Below are positions 58,114-64,000 of a stretch of 64,000 nucleotides of DNA, one piece after another (within the stretch, counting starts at the first letter, position 1; every line of letters starts with the position of its first letter). A program made the translations under genes and the position numbers. The notes under the pieces are model-generated. The model did not search any database, was not told the origin of the DNA, and saw only the letters and a list, made by a program, of their open reading frames with translations. Source of the DNA: Lysobacteraceae bacterium (GTDB lineage Bacteria > Pseudomonadota > Gammaproteobacteria > Xanthomonadales > Rhodanobacteraceae); assembly GCA_004143945.1 (NCBI GenBank), contig SEHB01000006.1, forward strand, positions 124,001 to 188,000. Direction: 5' to 3'.

Positions 58114-59055
58114 ATGGAACTCTTCAATCCGAACAGCAACATCGACTTCCTCGCCAAGCGCAAGATCAGCCTGGTGATCTCGATCCTCCTGATCCTGGTT
58201 TCGCTCGGCCTGCTCGCGACGCGCGGCCTCAACTACGCGCTCGACTTCACCGGCGGCGTGCTGGTGGAGGTCCATTACGACGAACCGGCCGAGATCGACC
58301 AGGTGCGCAGCGCGCTCGAAACCGGCGGCTTCCACGGCGCTCAGGTGCAGAGCCTCGGCGGCACGCGCGACGTGTCGATCCGCCTGCAGCCGCGCGAGGA
58401 CCAGAAGGACGCCGAGCGCGTCGGCCGCGACGTGCTCGCGGCGCTGCAGACGCAGCGGCAGGACGTGTCGCTCGCGCGGCATCCGGACCTCGTCGGGCCG
58501 CAGGTCGGCGCGGAACTGCGGTCGGACGGCTTCGTCGCGGCGGTGTTCGTGATGATCGGCATCATGATCTACATCGGCATCCGCTTCGAGAAACGCTTCG
58601 CGGTTGCGGCGATCGCGAGCGAATTCCACGACGCGATCCTGACGCTCGGTTTCTTCTCGGCGACGCAGATCGACTTCGACCTGACCGTGCTCGCCTCGCT
58701 GCTCGCGGTGCTCGGCTACTCGATCAACGACAAGGTCGTCGTGTTCGACCGCGTGCGCGAGCTGTTCCGCATCACGCGCAAGGCCGAGCCTTACGCGATT
58801 CTCAACAAGGCGGTCAACCAGACCCTTTCGCGCACGATCATGACCTCGCTCACGACCGCGCTCGCGATGGGTGCACTGTACTTCTGGGGTGGCCCTGCCG
58901 TGCACGGCTTCGCGCTGACGATGCTGGTCGGCATCGTGATCGGCACGCTGTCGTCGATCTTCTTCGCCAATCCGATCCTGTACTGGCTCGGCGTGTCGAA
59001 GACCGACCTCATGCCGGTCACCAAGGAAGACCCCGAGCTCGCGCGCCGGCCTTGA
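58114..59055 (+). CDS. secF: Protein translocase subunit SecF
   Basis: The 313-residue partner of SecD has the N-terminal helix SLVISILLILVSLGLLATRG and the family motif YALDFTGGVLVEVHYDEP. The later helices include LGYSINDKVVVFDRVRE and LTTALAMGALYFWGG. ACAGGAACGG precedes the ATG. An inverted repeat GCGCGCCGG/CCGGCGCGC overlaps the stop (about 59040-59063) but lacks a T-run. Confidence 0.97.
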   Translation: MELFNPNSNIDFLAKRKISLVISILLILVSLGLLATRGLNYALDFTGGVLVEVHYDEPAEIDQVRSALETGGFHGAQVQSLGGTRDVSIRLQPREDQKDAERVGRDVLAALQTQRQDVSLARHPDLVGPQVGAELRSDGFVAAVFVMIGIMIYIGIRFEKRFAVAAIASEFHDAILTLGFFSATQIDFDLTVLASLLAVLGYSINDKVVVFDRVRELFRITRKAEPYAILNKAVNQTLSRTIMTSLTTALAMGALYFWGGPAVHGFALTMLVGIVIGTLSSIFFANPILYWLGVSKTDLMPVTKEDPELARRP

Positions 59056-59184
59056 CCGGCGCGCGGTTGCGCGCGCCCAGGGCACGGAACACGAGGTACA
59101 CGCGGGCACCCTCACGGCGTACCCGATGCCGGATGGTCTTCGTACCTCGGGTCGGTCAGCCTGCGCGTCCGATCCGCCGCGCCG

Positions 59185-60015
59185 TCAGAACGTTTCGGGA
59201 ATCCAGAAATCCGGATCGCGCAGCTTCTCGCGCGCGGGCTTGCGCGGAAGCTTCGGCAGCTTCAGCGGCTTGTCGGGCGGCGCACGTTCGGGCAGCTGCC
59301 GCAGCAGGTGGGCGACGAGGTTGAGGCGGCCACGCTTCTGGTTGTTGAAGTCCACCACGAACCACGGCGCATGTTTCGCATGCGTCGCCTTCAACATCGT
59401 GTCGCGCGCCTTGCCGTAATCGACGTAGCGCTTGCGTGCCTCGAGGTCGACCGGCGAGATCTTGAAGCGCTTGAGCGGATCGGTCGCACGTTCGGCGAAG
59501 CGCTGCTCCTGTTCGTCCTGGTCGACCGCGAGCCAGTATTTCAGCAGGATCAGACCGTCGGCGGTGATCAGGCGCTCGAACAGCGGGCAGTCGGCGAGGA
59601 ACTGCCGGTATTGCGCATCGGTGCAGAAGCCCATCACGTGCTCGACGCCGGCGCGGTTGTACCAGCTGCGGTCGAACAGCACGAGTTCCCCCGCGGCCGG
59701 AAGGTGGCGCGCGTAGCGCTGGAAATACCATTGCGTGGCTTCGCGTTCGCTCGGCTTCGAGAGCGCGACGGTGCGCACGTGGCGCGGATTGAGCGGCTCC
59801 TCGATCGCCTTGATGACGCCGCCCTTGCCGGCTGCGTCGCGACCCTCGAACACGACGACGACGCGCTTGCCGTGCGCGATGATCCAGCGCTGCAGGTCGA
59901 GCAGGTCGTCGTGCATGCGCTCGATCTGATCGTTGTACCCCGGCTTCTTCTGTTCCTTCACGGCGGGATCCCGGTTGGAGTGGAGGTGACGCTGCGCACG
60001 GCGCGACCCGGCCAC
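59185..60015 (-). CDS. ppk2: Polyphosphate kinase 2
   Basis: PPK2 makes nucleoside di- or triphosphates from polyphosphate. The 276-residue protein has the Walker A FEGRDAAGKGGVIKAI, Walker B-like LVLFDRSWYNRAGVEHVMGF, the lid HAKHAPWFVVDFNNQKRGR and a single-domain length, consistent with class I (ADP/GDP-preferring) enzymes; the class is inferred. GTG 60015 is used; GTG 59961 (VKEQKKPGYN) is an equally plausible start. It lies six bases after the moaB stop, so the two are probably cotranscribed. Confidence 0.93.
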   Translation of the reverse strand: MAGSRRAQRHLHSNRDPAVKEQKKPGYNDQIERMHDDLLDLQRWIIAHGKRVVVVFEGRDAAGKGGVIKAIEEPLNPRHVRTVALSKPSEREATQWYFQRYARHLPAAGELVLFDRSWYNRAGVEHVMGFCTDAQYRQFLADCPLFERLITADGLILLKYWLAVDQDEQEQRFAERATDPLKRFKISPVDLEARKRYVDYGKARDTMLKATHAKHAPWFVVDFNNQKRGRLNLVAHLLRQLPERAPPDKPLKLPKLPRKPAREKLRDPDFWIPETF

Positions 60016-60021
60016 GACGGC

Positions 60022-60540
60022 TCACTCGCGCAGGCGCGGACGCAATCCGGCGAGGTTGCAGGGTTTCGTCGTCGCATCGAGCTGGGGGCGCAGCAGCCGC
60101 TCCCAGGCCGTGCGGCAGGCCGAGGTGGAGCCGGGCAGGCAGAACACGAAGGTCGCGTTGGCGAGGCCCGCGAATGCGCGCGACTGCAGGGTCGAGGTGC
60201 CGATTTCCTCGAAGCTCAACGCGCGGAACATCTCGCCGAAGCCCGGCATCTGCTTGTCGAGCAAGGGCAGGATCGCCTCGGGCGTCGAATCGCGACCGGT
60301 GAAACCGGTGCCACCGGTCACGATCACGCCATCGACGGCTTCGTCCGCGATCCAGTCCGCGACGACCGCGCGGATGCGATAGAGATGGTCGCGCTCGATG
60401 CGCCGCTCGTGCAGCAGGTGCCCGGCCTGGCCGAGCGAAAGCACGAGATAATCGCCGGAACCGTCGTTGCCGGCATTGCGCGTGTCCGAAACGGTCAGCA
60501 CGCACAGGCGAAGCGGAACGAAGGCATCGGCGGCGGTCAT
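60022..60540 (-). CDS. moaB: Molybdenum cofactor biosynthesis protein MoaB
   Basis: MoaB/Mog-type proteins adenylylate molybdopterin. The 172-residue protein has the MoCF fold: VLTVSDTRNAGNDGSGDYL, VIVTGGTGFTGRDSTPEAI with the substrate loop, FRALSFEEIGTSTLQSRA and the closing FCLPGSTSACRTAWERLL. Length and sequence match bacterial MoaB. No other molybdopterin gene is nearby. It sits between the TPR glycosyltransferase gene (64 bases upstream) and ppk2. Confidence 0.93.
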   Translation of the reverse strand: MTAADAFVPLRLCVLTVSDTRNAGNDGSGDYLVLSLGQAGHLLHERRIERDHLYRIRAVVADWIADEAVDGVIVTGGTGFTGRDSTPEAILPLLDKQMPGFGEMFRALSFEEIGTSTLQSRAFAGLANATFVFCLPGSTSACRTAWERLLRPQLDATTKPCNLAGLRPRLRE

Positions 60541-60604
60541 GCGCGCAGCCTAGCGTGGGCGACGCCCGCTGCAAAGGCACCCGTGGCTTCGCCTGCGCCA
60601 GGCC

Positions 60605-62692
60605 TCATTCGAGGGGCGCGGGCGCGAGTCCGGCGCGGTCGCGCTCGGCCATCCGGCGCAGCAACCCGGCGAAATCGCGTGCGAAGCCGCGCATGTCGAA
60701 CAGGCCCGCGCGCTCGCGCGCATCGGCGACGCGCGCGCGCAGCGCCGCGCGTGCAGCCGGATCATTCCCGAGGCGCGCCGCGATCGCGACGTATGCGTCG
60801 TCGTCGGCTGCCATGAGTTCGTCGAGCCCGAGGTGATGCACGAGGCTCGCCGCAACCCGCGATGCGAACGTCTCGCCCGGGCAGGTCAGCACCGGGCAGC
60901 CGGCCCAGAGTGCATCTGATGCGGTGGTATGCGCGCCGTACGGCGCGGTGTCGAGGAACAGGTCCGCATGCGCGTAGCGCGCGAGGTGCTGCTCGTGCGG
61001 CAACGGTGGGCCGAACACGAGGCGCGTGGGCGGGATGTGCGCGCGCGCGGCCTCCGCCCGCAGCCGCGCGTTCGCGTCGTCGGGACCATCGAGCAGCCAC
61101 AGCACGCCCGCCGGCACCGCCTGCAGCACCGCGAGCAGCCGCGTGAACGTGGTCCGATTGAGTTTCCAGCTGTTGTTGAAGCAGGCGAACACGACCGCGT
61201 CCGCGGGCAGCCCGTGGCGTTCGCGCGGCTGCGGCGCGACGATGCGTCGCGTCGTGTCTGACGGCTGGAAACACCGCGGCAGCCAGGCCACGTTCTCGGC
61301 GAAATGCGGCCAGTGCGCGCGCGGCAACACGATGCGGTCCGCGATCACGTAGGACATCCATGGCGCGCCGAGCGTGCCGGGGTACGCGAGCCAGTTGACC
61401 TGCAAGGGCGCCGGCCGCAATGCGAACACGCGCGGACGCGAGCCCTGGCAGTAGCCGTCGACGTCGACCAGCACCTCGATGCCGGCCGCGTGCACGCGCG
61501 CTGCGATCGTTTCGTCGGTCGCCGAGGACACGTCGTGCCAGGCATGCGCTGCGGCGCGCAGGCGCTGCATCAGCGCGCCGCCGTCGTCGCGCGCGGTCGA
61601 GAACAGGTGCAGATCGAGCGCCTCGTCGCGCAGCGCTTCGATGCATGCGACGACGAGCAGCGCGGTCGGATGGTTGCCGAAGCCGTTCGCGACGAATCCG
61701 ACGCGCAGTGGGTCGCCGGCGCGGCGCCGCTCGAGCCGCAGCGGTCGCGCCGCACGCACCGGCGCGACCGCGCGTTCGATCGTGGCGGCCTGGGTGGCCG
61801 CGCAACGCAGCTGCAGGGCGGCGCCCGCATCTTCGGCGAGGAAACCGAAGGGCGCGATGCCCGAAGCGCCCGCGGCGACGCGCGCGGCGAGCCGCGCGGA
61901 GAGTGCGTCGAGCCCCTCCCAGTCGCACAGGCGTCGACGCACGAACACCAGTTGCGCGAGCGCGGGATCGAGTCCGGGGTCGCGTTCGAGCGCGCGCGCA
62001 TGGCACGCCGCGGCCTGCGCGGGTCGACCCGACTCTTCGGCCATGAGCCCCGCCTGGTACGGAAAACGCGCATCACGCGGCGCCGAGCGCGCGCCAGCCT
62101 CGTAGGCATCGAACGCATCGACGTGGCGCTGCTGCGCCGCAAGTGCATGGCCGAGCACGAGCAGCGCTTCGGGATGCCCCGGCGCGAGCGCGAGTCCCGC
62201 GCGCGCGGAGCGCTCGGCCGCGTTCGCGTCGCCGAGCGCGAGTTCTGCCGCGGCGAGGTTGCACCATCCGCCGAGGTAGCCCGGCGCCGCGCGCGTAGCC
62301 GCCGCATAGGCATCGCGCGCGCCCGCGGTGTCGCCTGCGGCGAGTCGCGCGTTGCCTAGACCGTTCAGCGCCGCCGGGTGCGCGGGCGCGAGGCGGACCG
62401 CGGTCTCGAGTGCAGTGCGTGCAGCCGCTGCGTCGCCACCTGCGAGCAGCACGCTGCCGAGGTTGCACAGCACCTCGATCGATGCGGGAGCAATCGAACG
62501 CGCGTGCTCGAGCGCATCGCGCGCCTGCGCGATGCGTCCCAGCTGGAACAGCGCGATGCCGTGCAGCCGCGCGGCCTCCGGCTGGCGGGGCAGGCGCTCC
62601 CGCAGGTGCATGGCCTCGCTCGCCGCGAGTTCGGGGCGACCGCTCGCGATCAAGCTCGCGATCCGGTCGAGCGCGGTCGTGGAATCGTCCAT
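60605..62692 (-). CDS. TPR-containing O-GlcNAc-transferase-like protein (GT41 type)
   Basis: The 695-residue protein has about seven TPR repeats at 20-260 (PEALLVLGHALAAQQRHVDA and similar). A GT41/SPINDLY-like catalytic half follows: VGFVANGFGNHPTALLVVAC, VLVDVDGYCQGSRP, QVNWLAYPGTLGAPWMSYVI, FACFNNSWKLNRTTFTRLL and FLDTAPYGAHTTASDALWAG. Eukaryotic GT41 enzymes add O-GlcNAc or O-fucose to Ser/Thr; bacterial targets are mostly unknown. ATG 62692 follows GAAGGACG. The frame stays open to 63913 upstream, but that extension is antisense to the next gene and rejected. Confidence 0.87.
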   Translation of the reverse strand: MDDSTTALDRIASLIASGRPELAASEAMHLRERLPRQPEAARLHGIALFQLGRIAQARDALEHARSIAPASIEVLCNLGSVLLAGGDAAAARTALETAVRLAPAHPAALNGLGNARLAAGDTAGARDAYAAATRAAPGYLGGWCNLAAAELALGDANAAERSARAGLALAPGHPEALLVLGHALAAQQRHVDAFDAYEAGARSAPRDARFPYQAGLMAEESGRPAQAAACHARALERDPGLDPALAQLVFVRRRLCDWEGLDALSARLAARVAAGASGIAPFGFLAEDAGAALQLRCAATQAATIERAVAPVRAARPLRLERRRAGDPLRVGFVANGFGNHPTALLVVACIEALRDEALDLHLFSTARDDGGALMQRLRAAAHAWHDVSSATDETIAARVHAAGIEVLVDVDGYCQGSRPRVFALRPAPLQVNWLAYPGTLGAPWMSYVIADRIVLPRAHWPHFAENVAWLPRCFQPSDTTRRIVAPQPRERHGLPADAVVFACFNNSWKLNRTTFTRLLAVLQAVPAGVLWLLDGPDDANARLRAEAARAHIPPTRLVFGPPLPHEQHLARYAHADLFLDTAPYGAHTTASDALWAGCPVLTCPGETFASRVAASLVHHLGLDELMAADDDAYVAIAARLGNDPAARAALRARVADARERAGLFDMRGFARDFAGLLRRMAERDRAGLAPAPLE

Positions 62693-62827
62693 CGTCCTTC
62701 GTGCCTCGCAGTCGATGCATTCTAGGTGCATGCGACGCAGGTTGCCGACGGGAACGACCGACATGCTGACGCGGTGCGCGCGACGATGGCACCATCGCGG
62801 CCTTGTCTCGCCCGGGGCGTCGCGCGC

Positions 62828-64000
62828 ATGCGGACCGCGTTGAACGGATGGCTCGTGGTGGCTGCACTCGTGTTTCCGCTCTCGACCGTGACGGCCGCAC
62901 CGGCAGGGCCGGCGGCGACCTCGGTGATGCGCGTCGCCGGCGGCGAGGTGGCGATCGGCCTCGATCCCGACGCGCTCGCCGCGCTCGACCTGCAGCTCGC
63001 CGGCGCGGATCGCGCGCGCGACGTCATCGACGGCGTTCGCGGCCGGCGCCAGCACCGCGCGCGCTACGAGGCGCGCGAAGGCGACCTCGACCTGCGCCTC
63101 GAAGACGGCATCGTCGTCGCGCTCGGCGCCGGCACGCTGCAGTACGCGGGCGGGCCCGTATTCACGCATGCGGGCCGGCGCATCGGCCTTGCGGGATTCG
63201 GCCTGCGCGCGTCTTCCGCGGCGCCGCTCGACCTCGAGCTCGTCGACGCAGGCGGCACGGTCTGGTTCAGTGCCGACCATGCGCACCATGGCGTCGAAGA
63301 GGGCGAGCCGCGCCGGTTCGCGATGCGTGCGATGAACCTGCGCCTGTCGCCGCATTTCGCGCGCGTGCTCGGCGAGGCGGCCCGCGCGAACCTCGTCGTC
63401 GGTTCGCTCGACCTCGTCGTTCAGATCGAAGGCACGGGCGGCGCACAGGCCGGACGCGCCTGCAGCGCACCGTGGCCGGCGCCCGGGTTGCGCACCGATG
63501 TCGCGCTGATCCGCTCCAACCTCAGCGGGTTCTGGGACGCCGTCTACGCGCCGCGATGCGGGCGTCCGCCGTTGCCCGATGGCGGCGCCTGTACGGCGAG
63601 CGACGACGACGGCTTCGTCGTGATCGGCGCGGATGCGAGCCTGCGCAACGTCGGCGAGACCGCGATTCCGTGGCATGCGAGTTTCAGCGGCAACCACCCG
63701 CCGCATGGCGGTGACCAGCATCCGGTGCTGGTGTGGAACCTGTACCGCATCGGTGCCGACGGGCGCATCCGCCAGATCGGTGCTTCCGGCGCGAAGCACG
63801 CGTTCTATTCGGTCAACCGCAACTGTGGCTGCGCGGGTGGCAACGTGTTCTGGCCGGGCTGCGACGACATCTACTCGTTCGCGAGCAATGACAACGGCGG
63901 TGGCGCGCAGCACCTCGCGCCGCGCGCCGAGATCATCCCGTATGGCGTGCGCTGGGCGCGCTGCGGCTCGGCCTGGGACGCCGATTGCGACGGCCGCATG
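62828..64000 (+). CDS. Secreted Cys-rich protein of unknown function (cut at window end)
   Basis: The frame is open for 391 codons to the last base, so the C-terminus is missing. A signal peptide (LVVAALVFPLSTVTAAP) is followed by a beta-rich region to about 200. A C-terminal domain then has GNHPPHGGDQHPVLVWNLYR, IGASGAKHAFYSVNRN and GCAGGNVFWPGCDDIYSF. It resembles, from memory, extracytoplasmic proteins of Rhodanobacteraceae with a QHP-x-N-x-YR motif and conserved Cys pairs; no enzymatic role is known to me. It is divergent from the glycosyltransferase gene. Confidence 0.75.
   Translation, partial: MRTALNGWLVVAALVFPLSTVTAAPAGPAATSVMRVAGGEVAIGLDPDALAALDLQLAGADRARDVIDGVRGRRQHRARYEAREGDLDLRLEDGIVVALGAGTLQYAGGPVFTHAGRRIGLAGFGLRASSAAPLDLELVDAGGTVWFSADHAHHGVEEGEPRRFAMRAMNLRLSPHFARVLGEAARANLVVGSLDLVVQIEGTGGAQAGRACSAPWPAPGLRTDVALIRSNLSGFWDAVYAPRCGRPPLPDGGACTASDDDGFVVIGADASLRNVGETAIPWHASFSGNHPPHGGDQHPVLVWNLYRIGADGRIRQIGASGAKHAFYSVNRNCGCAGGNVFWPGCDDIYSFASNDNGGGAQHLAPRAEIIPYGVRWARCGSAWDADCDGRM

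Noticed and set aside
60605-63913. N-terminal extension of the glycosyltransferase frame to 63913
   Set aside because: The extra 407 residues lack TPR character and are antisense to a signal-peptide protein; ATG 62692 has a good ribosome site.

Overview
The window is a 64 kb stretch of high-GC (roughly two-thirds G+C by eye) chromosomal DNA from a gammaproteobacterium. It most resembles the Lysobacterales (Xanthomonadales), probably the Rhodanobacteraceae/Dokdonella side of that order. The grounds are an Oar-like TonB-dependent receptor, a DUF1631 protein, the order petABC-sspA-sspB, the block thrS-infC-rpmI-rplT-pheS-pheT-ihfA-merR, the block queA-tgt-yajC-secD-secF, and dense intergenic palindromic repeats. 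No phage, integrase, insertion sequence or CRISPR array was seen. The taxonomic call is inference from gene content and order.

Layout. 0.1-10.3 kb: secreted DUF11-like protein, miaB, lytic transglycosylase, DegS-like protease, cytochrome bc1 genes (petABC), sspA/sspB, a DUF3301 protein and a tandem-FHA membrane protein. 10.4-20.2 kb: nadC, DUF1631, a Trm112-like protein, purE/purK, Fe superoxide dismutase, monothiol glutaredoxin, an SDR protein, a MarC-type membrane protein and a fused ornithine-lipid synthase (OlsF type). 20.2-32.2 kb: a TonB-dependent receptor behind a structured leader, the nucleotide nucleosidase ppnN, a two-gene RND efflux unit, an 830 bp repeat cluster and a LytS/LytTR two-component pair. 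32.4-43.9 kb: tRNA-Asn, a FimT/GspH pseudopilin, uvrB, tRNA-Val, the thrS-to-ihfA translation block and tRNA-Pro. 44.0-53.1 kb: proline iminopeptidase, a PsiF-repeat protein, a class III aminotransferase, and an ABC exporter with a DesK-like kinase whose response regulator lies 2.2 kb away, beyond a repeat pair and three opposite-strand genes. 53.2-59.1 kb: queA, tgt, yajC, secD, secF. 59.2-64 kb: ppk2, moaB, a TPR/O-GlcNAc-transferase-like protein and a secreted protein cut by the window end.

The most notable signals are regulatory. (1) Upstream of thrS there is a candidate leader peptide of eight residues, three of them threonine, followed by mutually exclusive antiterminator and terminator hairpins. 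(2) The TonB-dependent receptor is preceded by a compact three-stem RNA fold ending in an intrinsic terminator with a competing hairpin. (3) infC has no usable ATG/GTG/TTG start near its conserved N-terminus; an AUC codon with a well-placed Shine-Dalgarno fits. (4) Several palindromic repeat families sit between genes. One places repeat arms directly against the start codons of pheT, queA and tgt and supplies the last residues and stop codon of queA.

All calls come from reading the sequence and translations. No database search, alignment or folding program was run.
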